The position numbers and the translations under genes were made by a program. Shown here one piece after another: positions 18,942-28,482 of a stretch of 64,000 bases of DNA. Numbering within the stretch: the stretch's first letter is position 1; every line of letters begins with the position of its first letter. The stretch spans positions 1,178,001-1,242,000 of the forward strand of contig OY829281.1 of the NCBI GenBank assembly GCA_963691715.1, given 5' to 3'. The notes below the pieces were generated by a model. The model made no database searches, was not told where the DNA came from, and worked only from the letters and a program-made list of their open reading frames with translations. Source of the stretch: HXMU1420-13 sp963691715. GTDB lineage: Bacteria; Bacteroidota; Rhodothermia; Balneolales; Balneolaceae.

Positions 18942-19025
18942 GACCAAATTCTATACTATTAACCTAACCCATAATAATCACTGATTGCATAAACTACATC
19001 TCATTAGTCACTAAAATTAGCAGTT

Positions 19026-20000
19026 ATGACCACTACAATAAACACGTTATACTTAGATAAAGTAATAGATCAACATAGCCAATCTATGGCTGGGAAAATT
19101 GTTGCTATCACTGGAACTACAAGCGGAACAGGATATTTCTGTGCACGTGAAATGGCTAAGCTTGGTGCGGAAGTACTGCTCCTAAATCGGGTTAGTGAAC
19201 GATCTTCAACTTCTTTAGAATCTCTTAAAAAGGAAGTTCCTGGGGCATCTTTTGTTCCTTTTGAGTGCGACCTACAAGATTTCGAAAATGTTAGGAAAGC
19301 CATTGCAGATATTACATCAACATATACAGTGATAGATGTACTTTGTAATAATGCGGGAATTATGGCCATGCCTGATATCCCAACAAAAGATGGTTATGAT
19401 GTACAAATGCAAACAAACTGCCTTTCTCATTTTTTATTAACAAATGGTTTATTTCAACAAATAAAAAATAGTAGAGATGGTCGCATAGTAAACCATACTT
19501 CAATGGCACGCCTTGGCCCCCCTCTTGAAGAAAAATATTTTGGGAAAAATGGAGGAAACCTTGGTGGTGATGGTACAGAGGAAGAAAATAATAATTTTCG
19601 AGGCCCTCGATGGATGAGATATCATCAAACAAAATTAGCAAATTGTGCTTTCACTTACGGGTTAATTGAAAGGCTTAAAGCAAAAGGAATGAATACCATA
19701 AAAGTGTTAATTGCTCATCCTGGACTAGCAGCAACCCAACTTCAGATAACAACAGTAAAATCTGGAGGAATGAAAGGAGGAACTGAATTTATGCAAATAG
19801 CGCAATCGGCAGAGGATGGGGCAACGGGTATTATACGGTGCTGTACTGATCCCAATGTACAAACAGGTGATTTTTATGGGCCAAAACAATGGAAAGGTTT
19901 TCCCGATAAAATTATTCCAGAAGAAAGTCTCAATGATCATGAAAATATTCGTATAAACTGGGAAGGTTGCGAAAAAGCAGTAGGTAAATTTATTTTTTAA
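19026..20000 (+). CDS. Short-chain dehydrogenase/reductase
   Basis: A 324-residue SDR enzyme. The cofactor motif TGTTSGTG is at residues 29-36, NNAG near 110, a catalytic Ser in HTSMAR, and the catalytic Tyr199 and Lys203 in RYHQTKLAN. HPGLAATQL follows, as in the retinol dehydrogenase/protochlorophyllide reductase-like branch of classical SDRs. An extended segment between the Ser and Tyr (GGNLGGDGTEEENNN) is longer than in standard 250-residue members. The substrate is unknown. Stand-alone gene, 84 bases after the glucanase. Confidence 0.85.
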   Translation: MTTTINTLYLDKVIDQHSQSMAGKIVAITGTTSGTGYFCAREMAKLGAEVLLLNRVSERSSTSLESLKKEVPGASFVPFECDLQDFENVRKAIADITSTYTVIDVLCNNAGIMAMPDIPTKDGYDVQMQTNCLSHFLLTNGLFQQIKNSRDGRIVNHTSMARLGPPLEEKYFGKNGGNLGGDGTEEENNNFRGPRWMRYHQTKLANCAFTYGLIERLKAKGMNTIKVLIAHPGLAATQLQITTVKSGGMKGGTEFMQIAQSAEDGATGIIRCCTDPNVQTGDFYGPKQWKGFPDKIIPEESLNDHENIRINWEGCEKAVGKFIF

Positions 20001-20055
20001 AGAGTACTTCATAGATCTTATCTACTATCCAAGGCATTAATTGTTTTCAGAGTTA

Positions 20056-20643
20056 ATGAAATATATATACTCCCTTTTCAGATTTTTTCTTACTCCAATT
20101 TCCGTTATTCAAAGCATCATTGGATCCGCTCTTTTAGGGTTAATTGTACTTACCATTCCATTAACAGCCATGCTATTTACACATGAAGTTAATTGGGAAC
20201 CTTTAGATTTTGGAGTAGCATGGTTCCTGATTTTTGGAACTGGTATTTCCTTTCACTTTATCTGTAGAACTTATAGAAATAGTTTGTATAAAATTGCCTC
20301 TGCATTTGCTGTATGTGCAGGGTTTGCCATTATTTGGGTAAATGGTGCAGTAGGCATTATAGGCAATGAGGAAAATCCACTAAACTTATTATTTGGAATA
20401 GTTTTATTGATTATGATTTTAGGATCTTACTTTGCTAAAAGGTCTCCTAGAAACATGGCATGGGTAATGCTTGTAACGCCTACTAGCCAAATAGTAATCA
20501 CACTATGGGGTACTTTAATACATCTTTCCAATTATCCAGCGTATAACTTTGCAGGGGTTATTCGATTAACTTTATTATTTAGTACTATATGGGGGCTCAC
20601 CTCCCTGCTCTATTATAAAGCTGGTGATGTGGAAGTATCATAG
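20056..20643 (+). CDS. Integral membrane protein of unknown function
   Basis: A 195-residue protein with about five hydrophobic helices. Clear ones are SIIGSALLGLIVLTIPLTA, VAWFLIFGTGISFHFIC, a stretch with GFAIIWVNGAVGIIG, LLFGIVLLIMILGSYF and a C-terminal one near LTLLFSTIWGL. The frame opens at a TTG (20041), but the in-frame ATG at 20056 is preferred. No motif identifies a family. The helix arrangement resembles small uncharacterised membrane proteins common in Bacteroidota-like genomes. The 258 bases downstream contain nothing recognised. Confidence 0.7.
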   Translation: MKYIYSLFRFFLTPISVIQSIIGSALLGLIVLTIPLTAMLFTHEVNWEPLDFGVAWFLIFGTGISFHFICRTYRNSLYKIASAFAVCAGFAIIWVNGAVGIIGNEENPLNLLFGIVLLIMILGSYFAKRSPRNMAWVMLVTPTSQIVITLWGTLIHLSNYPAYNFAGVIRLTLLFSTIWGLTSLLYYKAGDVEVS

Positions 20644-20901
20644 CGATAAGTTTTAGAGAACTCGAGTTAATGAATTAAGGATTCTGAGCATTCATATTGC
20701 TAACAGTTAGTAACCAATATGTATCAAAAATGTGCAGTTAACAGCTTATTAAATCCAAAAAGCATTTTTTTATCCCAAAAGCACTAGCATTACCTTGCTT
20801 ACAAAAACATAAAACCTTTTATTAGGTGACATAATTTTAAAACTTATGATGGGTTTATTTTTTTGTTTATATAATATCATCATTCATACAATTTTAAATC
20901 A

Positions 20902-21351
20902 ATGGAAAAATTTGAATTAATAGTCGATGTAAATACACGATATATTAAAGTAATTCGATTCATAGGTGCCTTAGGGTTAGGGTTTATTTTAGGCACAACC
21001 TTATCCACATTTAAATATGAAGGATTTGTTGATTGGATGAATGCAATATCTGGTTTATTATGTAGTTTTGTCCTTGCAATTTTCCCAGGAGTAATGAAAA
21101 AACATTCTCTTACAATTGATGATACTGGTATATATTTGCAAAACTATACATTCCATTGGGGGCAAAAAACTGAAATAACTTGGGAAAAAATTCATGAGAT
21201 TGGTGTTCAAAAGAATATTATTAAAATCAAGAATAGAATGGGCTCCATAGAAAAAATAAACTTACCTATTCATACAAAACATCAACTAGAGGAATTGAAA
21301 TTCTATGTAAAACAAATGACAGAAATTAAAAACCTAGAATATACTACATAA
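20902..21351 (+). CDS. Two-helix membrane protein with a possible bacterial PH-like domain
   Basis: A 149-residue protein. Two membrane helices (about residues 19-37 and 46-65) are followed by a soluble beta-rich part. The pattern HSLTIDDTGIYLQN, FHWGQKTEITWEKIHEIGV and NIIKIKNRMG resembles the bacterial PH/YcxB-like fold found after paired helices. Family placement is inference from pattern only. No partner genes suggest a function; a toxin-antitoxin pair lies 275 bases downstream. Confidence 0.65.
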   Translation: MEKFELIVDVNTRYIKVIRFIGALGLGFILGTTLSTFKYEGFVDWMNAISGLLCSFVLAIFPGVMKKHSLTIDDTGIYLQNYTFHWGQKTEITWEKIHEIGVQKNIIKIKNRMGSIEKINLPIHTKHQLEELKFYVKQMTEIKNLEYTT

Positions 21352-21626
21352 GTTAAAATGGCCATGGATCTAATGTTAGATTTACAATGTGCAGATTCTT
21401 CTCCCAATAACTCAGGTTCTGATTGTCTTTTATACTCACTTACCTTTACCAAGGCGCTCCTGTAGTTCCAAAGGCTCCAAAACGAGACTTTAGCTTTTTA
21501 TACTTTTGGGTTAAGCAAAAAGTAGTAATACCGAGAACCAGAATTTGTAAACAGGTTATTCACTGTGAAGCTATGCATTTTAAGATAATTTATTGCATGA
21601 ATACCGTTAATCTATTAATTTAAAGA

Positions 21627-21917
21627 ATGATCAAATCATTTGGAGATAAAGTTACCGCAGATTTGTTTCACGGAAACTCGAGTAGCAAAATTCGAAGATT
21701 ACCAATACAAATTTTTGATTTAGCTATTTACAAATTAGATATACTGAACGCAGCTACCTCCACCAATGATTTACGATCCCCTCCGGGAAATAGATTAGAA
21801 GTATTGCGCGGAAAATTTAAAGGATATTATAGTATCCGAATTAACGCTCAATGGAGAATCATTTTTCACTGGGAAGACTCAAATGCTTTTGATGTAACTA
21901 TAATTGATTATCATTAA
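21627..21917 (+). CDS. higB: HigB-type toxin of the RelE/ParE superfamily
   Basis: A 96-residue ribosome-dependent mRNA interferase-like toxin. The RSPPGNRLEVLRGKFKGYYS segment followed by SIRINAQWRIIFHW is the signature of HigB proteins, with the basic residues used for RNA binding. The N-terminus IKSFGDKVTADLF also matches the family. Toxin-first order with the antitoxin 12 bases downstream is typical of hig loci, unlike most other toxin-antitoxin systems. The pair lies in a stretch of small accessory genes. Its expected role is translation inhibition under stress or locus stabilisation. Confidence 0.9.
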   Translation: MIKSFGDKVTADLFHGNSSSKIRRLPIQIFDLAIYKLDILNAATSTNDLRSPPGNRLEVLRGKFKGYYSIRINAQWRIIFHWEDSNAFDVTIIDYH

Positions 21918-21929
21918 ATACGATAACCT

Positions 21930-22217
21930 ATGATACCACAACATAGAATAACCACTCATCCTGGCACTATTTTACTCAAAGAATATCTTGAACCAATGGA
22001 ATTAACTCAGAAAGAGTTAGCAAGTCATTTAGAAATCCCCATTCAAAGAATCAATGAAATTGTGCGTGGTAAAAGAGGTATCTCTTCGAATACCGCTTGG
22101 TTATTATCAAAAGCATTAAATACGTCACCAGAGTTTTGGTTGAATCTGCAAGCAATGTATGATTTATCCTCGAATCGCCCCAACAAAATAGTTACTCCAC
22201 TCCGAACAGTTCAATAA
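21930..22217 (+). CDS. higA: HigA antitoxin, XRE-family DNA-binding protein
   Basis: A 95-residue helix-turn-helix protein that would neutralise HigB and repress its own operon. It opens with HRITTHPGTILLKEYLEP, the HigA/VapI-like start, followed by the helix-turn-helix LTQKELASHLEIPIQRINEIVRGKRGIS. The TSPEFWLNLQAMYDL segment is highly characteristic of HigA. The length is at the family average. It starts 12 bases after higB and is surely co-transcribed with it. Confidence 0.93.
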   Translation: MIPQHRITTHPGTILLKEYLEPMELTQKELASHLEIPIQRINEIVRGKRGISSNTAWLLSKALNTSPEFWLNLQAMYDLSSNRPNKIVTPLRTVQ

Positions 22218-22345
22218 CAACAAACCTTTTTCCATACAAGACTAGCATAAGTAGTATAATGATATACATACGGAGCCTTTTATACAGTTAAGCATCACTG
22301 ACTAATTTGTAGTTAAAACTAACCATCATTTCCAAAACTTTGACC

Positions 22346-22903
22346 ATGAATTTTAAATTATTGCTATGCTACTTAATTCTAATTTTTTCTTGTTCTGCAG
22401 AAACCAAGCATCAGTCAAATATCGATAAAGAAATTGATTTATTTGTGGACATTCGTATTTCCAATGAGGATAAAATAAAATTCAATGGAGGATTAATTAG
22501 TGAATCTAGTCTATACAGTCATATTCAAAATTTGAATGTATCAGAAAATACTAAAGCACGAATAATTTTTGATGAAAATTCATCATTCGGAGTAGTAACC
22601 AAATCGCAAATGCTCTTGCATGAACAAGGGATTACACATATAAAAGCCAAAATTTTAACAGAAGCTGAATTTTTGAACTATGAAAAACACGTAGTTCATA
22701 TTGATATTCTTAATTCAGATAAAATTCTTTTTAATGGTAATCTTATATTCATCGATGATTTAGATATAGCACTTACTAATAACAAGAAATTAACAGGCGT
22801 TGAATATATTATTACTCCGAGTAACTATGCTTCTTTTGGAATAATTCAGGATATCCAGAAACTGCTCGTTGTGAATAGTCATGATAATATTGCAAACGAC
22901 TAA
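22346..22903 (+). CDS. Lipoprotein made of two ExbD/TolR-like periplasmic domains
   Basis: A 185-residue protein from the ATG at 22346; a TTG six bases earlier is less likely. The signal peptide ends in a lipobox-like IFSC (Cys16). Two homologous halves follow. Half A is about 34-104: ISNEDKIKFNGGLIS, then ARIIFDENSSFGVV and ITHIKAKIL. Half B is about 117-178: ILNSDKILFNGNLIF, then EYIITPSNYASFGII and QKLL. Each follows the ExbD/TolR periplasmic pattern (I..DG.I.VNG..V...L, then V.I.AD....YG.V..). There is no N-terminal membrane helix with the ion-coupling Asp, and no ExbB/TolQ gene nearby. The homology is inferred by eye. The function is unknown. Confidence 0.65.
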   Translation: MNFKLLLCYLILIFSCSAETKHQSNIDKEIDLFVDIRISNEDKIKFNGGLISESSLYSHIQNLNVSENTKARIIFDENSSFGVVTKSQMLLHEQGITHIKAKILTEAEFLNYEKHVVHIDILNSDKILFNGNLIFIDDLDIALTNNKKLTGVEYIITPSNYASFGIIQDIQKLLVVNSHDNIAND

Positions 22904-23001
22904 CCCTACAGCTACTAATAGTAAAATCTATTGACTTTTGTTTTGCGGACTCTAATGTGCGTTTCAATAAAAATAATCTCTCAACACGAGCTTATTAGTA
23001 G

Positions 23002-23523
23002 ATGAATACTATACCCAATCTCTACCAACCCGAAATTAAAATTAATCTAGCTGATCAATCTCATATTGAAGCATTGGTAAGTATTATTTCATCAACTTTT
23101 CATCTTTCTTGTCCCAAAGAATCAAGTCGAGATTTACAGGCTATCTATATGTCTAAGCATTTTTCGAAGGATACATTCTCACGCTTAGTCGCCTCTGAAC
23201 ATAGTGTTGTTTGGGTGGCATTAGATAACACCCAACCAATAGCATTAGCGGCATTGGAAAAGGAAACCAATGCTTCAGCTGTCCTTTCAAAATTATATGT
23301 ATTACCAGAATATCACGGATTGGGAATAGCAACTATGCTGTGTAATGCGTTGTTAAAACAAGCAAAGCACTCAGGATTTAAAACTTTACGTCTTTATGTA
23401 TATTCTGGAAACTGGAAAGCCATAGCATTTTATGAAAAACTTTGATTTACCTTTCTGGAGGAAGTTGATTTTTTCATGGAAACAGAGATTCACACCGATC
23501 ATATCTATGAACTCCATGTGTAA
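23002..23523 (+). pseudogene. GNAT acetyltransferase interrupted by an in-frame TGA
   Basis: The open part (to 23445, 147 residues) shows a GNAT N-acetyltransferase. It has SKLYVLPEYHGLGIATML, the acetyl-CoA strand and loop, and LYVYSGNWKAIAFYEKL, the conserved last motif. It stops at TGA exactly where the invariant Gly of the FYEKLGF motif should be. The same frame then continues for 25 codons, giving FTFLEEVDFFM, then IHTDHIYELHV and a TAA at 23521-23523. This is a good match to the final strand of such acetyltransferases. A single G-to-T change of GGA would explain it. It is either a recent pseudogene, a read-through gene or a sequencing error. TGA is used as a stop elsewhere in the window, so a changed code is unlikely. 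Confidence 0.75.
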
Positions 23524-23547
23524 TCATTAGGGTGATCAATCAAAAAA

Positions 23548-23569
23548 ATAGCCCTTGAATGAGGGCTAT
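23548..23569. terminator. Bidirectional hairpin terminator between the GNAT gene and the M14 peptidase
   Basis: ATAGCCCT pairs with AGGGCTAT around a six-base loop, with an A tract on the left and only a broken T run on the right. It would end the minus-strand carboxypeptidase transcript best. Confidence 0.7.
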
Positions 23570-23606
23570 ATCTATAAAGAAAATTGAAATTGGAAGTATC
23601 CTTAAA

Positions 23607-26198
23607 TTAAAATCCTGGCAACAACATCACTGCATTTTGTACAAAACGTGCTGGCCCAATCCAAAACATTCGATATTGAGTGTTATCAAGTAGCATTACA
23701 ACCTTACCTTTTCCCACATTATCTACTACTGCAAATGCTTTACCAGCGGCGTGTTCTTTATTTTCATTTGAAGCATAGCCAGATGCAAGTACTTCATTTG
23801 CTTCTTTGTGATAATAACCTACGGTATAGAAACTCTCATCGGGTTGAATTCCATTCGTTCCAAATTTTAGTGAGTACAATCGATCTTGCATACCAAAAGC
23901 TAATGGATGTGAATTATCAATTATTCCTTTAAAAGCTGCGCCAGGAATTCGTCGTAATCCTGAGATTTCTTCTCTATCTTCATACCGGGCATAAGCTACA
24001 TCTTTCACTTCTTCAGAAGCATCATCTTTTGGTGAAAATAAAGCAGCATTAGAAATCCCAGAATGTTCCTTAGTTAGCCAAGCTCCTGCGTTTTCTGTAC
24101 CAACGAGCGTACCTCCTTGATGAACCCAATGTTTTAATAGCTCACTTTTAATTTCATCTAAGCCTCCATTACCCCACATTCCAGGCATTATGATTACATC
24201 ATATTCATTTAATTCAATACTGCTTAAATCATTCGCCCTTATTCTCGATATTCCAAATTCTGTGAATTGATCGAATAAAAACCAAAGCTGCCCAGCGGTA
24301 TATGAATTAAATGGTGTATCCATCAAAAGAGCTACGTTAGGTTCTTCTATCGGTCGCATACTTGGGGAACCTAAATCACTTCCTATATCCATTCTACCAG
24401 TATTAAATCCAGCAATTTTTACCTGAGCTCCATGGGCAATAGCTTCCATATCTGCATGTATAGTTTCTTCTTTGTGTTTGTTTCTACCTAATAATACTAC
24501 TAGACTACCTTTTGAAAATTGTTGTCCATTTTTTGAAAATCCTTTTTCTGCAGATCGAACTTTATACCCATGATCCCACAATCGCGCAAGCGCCTTGGGT
24601 GCATGCCGTTGTTGCCAATTAATTACATATGCATATTCGGCGCATTCATTGTCAACACCCTTAGGCTGTGCAAATGCTTCATAAACTCTATCTGTCTGCA
24701 CTCTAACTTCTGAAGTTGTCCAACCTGCGTCTAGATTGTACGCCAGTGGAACAGACCATGAACTCATGTCGTACATCACAGAATCGCGAATTTCCATCTG
24801 CCGTCGAAATAATGTATTGATAAATAAATGCGCTGGTTGGTCTGTCTTTATGATGAAATCACCCTCTGAGAATCTTCTATTAGTTGGCCTTCCGTCCCAA
24901 TAACTGTATGTATTTTTGATAGTAAAATCTTCTTTAGCCTGTTCAACCTGTACATTATGCTTCAACATAAGATTTACCACATCGTAGGAAAAGTCATTAC
25001 TGTTATTTGGAATGATATATGCTTTTGTATTTCCTTTTTGTGTGGATTGTGAACGTGCGTCTTTGAAATAGTTAAGTAATGCGTTTCTATGTTCAACCGA
25101 TGTTTTTACAATAGAAACTCCGTTTTTATAGTGATCAAACACTCTTTGCCGAAGAGTTAACACATAGCCATCGTCGGTTTCAACTGCACGTCCACCGCGT
25201 GAATGACCACCTTGCTCGGCCAACATGCCAATACCACCCATTATACTTGGGTATGATGAGCCATAACCCGGATAAAAGAAATCAAAACGTTCTCGAGTTT
25301 CGAAATTAACTTGGGCTTTATCGAATTCCTCTATGGCTCCCCTACCAAACACATCTGCCCAATTCTCATAAGCTGCTGGAAGCTCATGATTTCTTGGTGT
25401 AGTTCCTGGCATTGTAAAATAATTATTGTTGAAACCTTGTTCATGGAAATCGATGTGAACTTGTGGCATCCAATCTTGGTAAACATCAATTCGACCTCTT
25501 GATTCAGGATGTATCAACCATACCCAGTCCCGATTTAAATCAAACCAATAATGATTAGTACGACCACCAGGCCAAATTTCGTCATGCTCTAAATCTTCAT
25601 GGTTGGCATTTAGAATATTAGCCCTGGAAGACTTGTACCAATACACATAACGATCGCGCCCGTCGGGATTCAGCATAGGATCGATGATAACAATGGCATT
25701 TTTTAACCAATTACGAGTTTCAGCATCGGTTGAAGCTACTAATCGATATGCTGTTTGCATGGCCGCTTCGCTGGAAGAAGGTTCATTCCCGTGCACATTA
25801 TAACTCATCCAAACTACAATGGGTTGATCGCCTACTGAAGCATCCTCTGGGTTATTTGCTAGATCAAAATTATCTGCTTTTATGGCTTCTAAATTTCTAT
25901 GATTCTCTTCGGAGGTTATTACTAAATAGTTTACGCTTCTACCCTCATAAGTACGAGCCATTTCATGAAATGTGAGTTTTTCAGATTCATCTGCTAGAAG
26001 TTCGAAATAACCCATAACTTTGTGGTGAAATGAATATTCTACCCCAAGTTCATAGCCTAAATATTCAGCGGGTGATGTGATTGAAGCATCATAGATGATA
26101 TCGGTCTCAAATTGAAATCGTTCAATTTCTTTCTGGAATTGTGCACTAGCATGCATTCCTAATGTACTTAATAAAAGAAGCAATGATAATGTTTTCAT
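23607..26198 (-). CDS. Secreted M14-family zinc carboxypeptidase
   Basis: An 863-residue exported metallopeptidase. A signal peptide (about 1-19) precedes an M14 catalytic domain (about 50-360). It has the zinc motif H136-G-N-E139 in YNVHGNEPSSSEAA, NPDGRDRY, DLNRDW and DFHEQG with the third zinc ligand His. MLAEQGG supplies the likely catalytic Glu. The region after about residue 370 is typical of large Bacteroidota-type M14 proteins. Its later part (VALLMDTPFN, then YDVIIMPGMWGN and GGTLVGTENAGAW) resembles a class-I glutamine-amidotransferase-like flavodoxin fold. It probably trims peptides at the cell surface or in the periplasm. It is followed on the same strand (upstream in coordinates) by the DUF5916 gene, 55 bases apart. 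Confidence 0.9.
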   Translation of the reverse strand: MKTLSLLLLLSTLGMHASAQFQKEIERFQFETDIIYDASITSPAEYLGYELGVEYSFHHKVMGYFELLADESEKLTFHEMARTYEGRSVNYLVITSEENHRNLEAIKADNFDLANNPEDASVGDQPIVVWMSYNVHGNEPSSSEAAMQTAYRLVASTDAETRNWLKNAIVIIDPMLNPDGRDRYVYWYKSSRANILNANHEDLEHDEIWPGGRTNHYWFDLNRDWVWLIHPESRGRIDVYQDWMPQVHIDFHEQGFNNNYFTMPGTTPRNHELPAAYENWADVFGRGAIEEFDKAQVNFETRERFDFFYPGYGSSYPSIMGGIGMLAEQGGHSRGGRAVETDDGYVLTLRQRVFDHYKNGVSIVKTSVEHRNALLNYFKDARSQSTQKGNTKAYIIPNNSNDFSYDVVNLMLKHNVQVEQAKEDFTIKNTYSYWDGRPTNRRFSEGDFIIKTDQPAHLFINTLFRRQMEIRDSVMYDMSSWSVPLAYNLDAGWTTSEVRVQTDRVYEAFAQPKGVDNECAEYAYVINWQQRHAPKALARLWDHGYKVRSAEKGFSKNGQQFSKGSLVVLLGRNKHKEETIHADMEAIAHGAQVKIAGFNTGRMDIGSDLGSPSMRPIEEPNVALLMDTPFNSYTAGQLWFLFDQFTEFGISRIRANDLSSIELNEYDVIIMPGMWGNGGLDEIKSELLKHWVHQGGTLVGTENAGAWLTKEHSGISNAALFSPKDDASEEVKDVAYARYEDREEISGLRRIPGAAFKGIIDNSHPLAFGMQDRLYSLKFGTNGIQPDESFYTVGYYHKEANEVLASGYASNENKEHAAGKAFAVVDNVGKGKVVMLLDNTQYRMFWIGPARFVQNAVMLLPGF

Positions 26199-26253
26199 TG
26201 TGCTAATTGGTTTCGTTTATGTAGTAATGTACACTTATAATTTATAGTCTGGA

Positions 26254-28482
26254 TTAAAATATAAAGGTATGAGTGTATTTAAGTAATAAAGTTCTGTTTT
26301 CTAATTTAGGAGTCCTAGGTACTTCCAGTTCGTCACGTAATGTATTTACTTGCTCATTAAATACTAACCAAAAATCTCGACCTTCACTAAAATTATATCG
26401 GAATCTTACATTGGCTCCTATTAATTCACTCACGTTGCTGTATTGTACAAATGTGCTTGCAGAGAACTGTTTATTTAGTGAAAACTGTGCTCGAAATTGT
26501 CCTAAATGAGCCACATAATCATTTTGGGAGCGGTTAGACAAATCTGGGAAATAAATATTAGATAAGGTATAATTTCCTCCAATTTCCAACCTTGTATTAA
26601 CAATCCATCGTGGATTTATTTGAAATTCAAAGCTTGTTCCATCATACAATCCTCCGTATTCGGCTCCGAGTTCAAAGCCAAATTTATTGCCTTCATTGGT
26701 CTCGTAGTTTGCCCCAATTCTATAGGTTTCATATTCACCCTCAGGTATATAAATCTTACCAAGGAGATCAAAATCATCATCAGTTAACAATATTTCATTA
26801 TTGTATCTAATATCTAGTTCAAACTCTCCCAATTGTTTGAAACGTATATTCCACCCTGTCCAAATAGATCTTCCAAGTAATTCATAAGAATCGTTTTTAG
26901 CCTGATTATAAATTACAAAGTCGATATTTTGTCGATTTATAATAGAATATTCTGGCGCAAACCAACCGTATGCCAATCGTGTGAAATAGTCTGTATTTCC
27001 TGTTCTACGAACATAACCAATCCCAGGATCAAAATGCTCTCCGGTTCTATTTACCACTAATCTATAATTAAAGCCTACAGATTTTTGTAGAGTAATAGCT
27101 GCTCTCCAAGATGTTGTAGTAAAAAAATCGGTGTTTTCTTCTGATTGTATCTCGGTATCAACGGTTTGACTTCCCAATAGATCAATATAAAGGTCGCCAT
27201 GAATATTGATTTTTTTGTCAAGTCCATACACAACGTTTTTGGATCCATTTCTCCCCATCCTACTTGTGAAAATGCCACCAACATTCGAACGTTCATTAAA
27301 TGTTTTTCTCTGCATCCGCAAAACTCCAAAATTCTCTGATGTTAGAGAATCCGTTTCCTCTGTTTGCATGTTAATTATTCCAATATCCCAATTCCCAATT
27401 CTACCCGTCATTCTTGCTCCTCCTAGAATCCGTACGGGATTGCCATCACTATCTAATCCTATTCTACGACTATAAAATAATCGGTTTCTTCCGTAGGAAA
27501 CATCATAAAGACCTGCTCTTTCTTGAAAGAACTGTCTTTTTTCTGGGAAAAAAAGTGAAAATCGCGAAAGATTTAATTGTTGATCGTCTGCCTCAACTTG
27601 GGCGAAATCTGTATTTAGAGTTACATCGAGTGTTAAATTACCAGTAAGATTATACTTCACATCAAAACCCAATTCACGAGTAAAATCTCGATCTTTTAAA
27701 TACTTAGTTTCAGCATCATTAAGCTTGTTATTTAGATTTTGACCTGCAATCGTATATGGAGTTAGGTACAGTGGTTTTTTACTCTTTACTCCTTCTAATA
27801 GGATGTCTTGTGCTTGAGATGGCTTTGCATTTCCCATATTCCAGTTTGGAGGAATTGCCGGATAAATATGACGCTCATTTGCAGAGGCAATCCATCGATA
27901 TACAATCATTCCCATCTCTGCGATACCATCATTTTCTTGAAAACCAATACTTGAAAAGGGTATTCTCATCTCCGCATACCATCCATTTTCATCTTGGGTA
28001 GTGGCTACATCCCAGTAGGTATTCCAACTTCGATTCATTGCATTAGAACCTCCCCCAAAATTCGCATCGTTAGAAATAGCTATATCTATTCGAGTACCTA
28101 CAGGGTTTGTCAAAAACCAAAGACCATTTTCATTATCATTAAAAGGATCAAGTACAATAGCGAAAATATCATCGCCACTGAACTGATCTCTGGTTAATGT
28201 ATTGGAAGTAATGGTACTGGGATTATTTGTGTAAAGTTTACCTGCCACATAAATGTAGCTTTCATCATATGCTACCTTAAAAATAGATTCCTCACTCATT
28301 CCTCCCCGGAAAACAGGTTCATATTGAACAATGGGAAGTGATTCAACGCTATCCCATATCGGTTCATCAACCACGCCATCTAAAACAATAGGCTGGTTGA
28401 TTTTAGTTAATGGTACCTGAGCAATTACTATAGTTGGCCAAGTAAATACAAGCGTTAAAAATGCGAATGTTCTTAATTTCAA
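26254..28482 (-). CDS. DUF5916 outer-membrane protein with CBM9-like N-terminal domain
   Basis: A 742-residue exported protein. After the signal peptide (about 1-21) comes a CBM9-like domain (about 25-215): PIVLDGVVDEPIWDS, DESYIYVAGKLY, and NGWYAEMRIPFSSI. The remainder is a DUF5916 beta-barrel, with FSLFFPEKRQFFQERAGLYD and LFYSRRIGL as landmarks and an aromatic terminus TFIF. The function of DUF5916 proteins is not established. An outer-membrane role next to secreted hydrolases is typical. It is likely transcribed with the M14 peptidase downstream, and lies divergent from the dehydratase gene at 28610. Confidence 0.87.
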   Translation of the reverse strand: MKLRTFAFLTLVFTWPTIVIAQVPLTKINQPIVLDGVVDEPIWDSVESLPIVQYEPVFRGGMSEESIFKVAYDESYIYVAGKLYTNNPSTITSNTLTRDQFSGDDIFAIVLDPFNDNENGLWFLTNPVGTRIDIAISNDANFGGGSNAMNRSWNTYWDVATTQDENGWYAEMRIPFSSIGFQENDGIAEMGMIVYRWIASANERHIYPAIPPNWNMGNAKPSQAQDILLEGVKSKKPLYLTPYTIAGQNLNNKLNDAETKYLKDRDFTRELGFDVKYNLTGNLTLDVTLNTDFAQVEADDQQLNLSRFSLFFPEKRQFFQERAGLYDVSYGRNRLFYSRRIGLDSDGNPVRILGGARMTGRIGNWDIGIINMQTEETDSLTSENFGVLRMQRKTFNERSNVGGIFTSRMGRNGSKNVVYGLDKKINIHGDLYIDLLGSQTVDTEIQSEENTDFFTTTSWRAAITLQKSVGFNYRLVVNRTGEHFDPGIGYVRRTGNTDYFTRLAYGWFAPEYSIINRQNIDFVIYNQAKNDSYELLGRSIWTGWNIRFKQLGEFELDIRYNNEILLTDDDFDLLGKIYIPEGEYETYRIGANYETNEGNKFGFELGAEYGGLYDGTSFEFQINPRWIVNTRLEIGGNYTLSNIYFPDLSNRSQNDYVAHLGQFRAQFSLNKQFSASTFVQYSNVSELIGANVRFRYNFSEGRDFWLVFNEQVNTLRDELEVPRTPKLENRTLLLKYTHTFIF

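Noticed and set aside
21423..21623. 66-codon open frame before higB
   Set aside because: No start signal, no recognisable domain and an odd composition for this genome; it stops just before the toxin gene. Most likely a chance frame in intergenic DNA.
23443..23445. Alternative genetic code with TGA read as glycine
   Set aside because: TGA ends other genes sensibly (receptor genes at 11137 and 43985, where the next in-frame stops follow within a few codons). TAA and TAG end the rest, and no other internal TGA at conserved glycines was seen.
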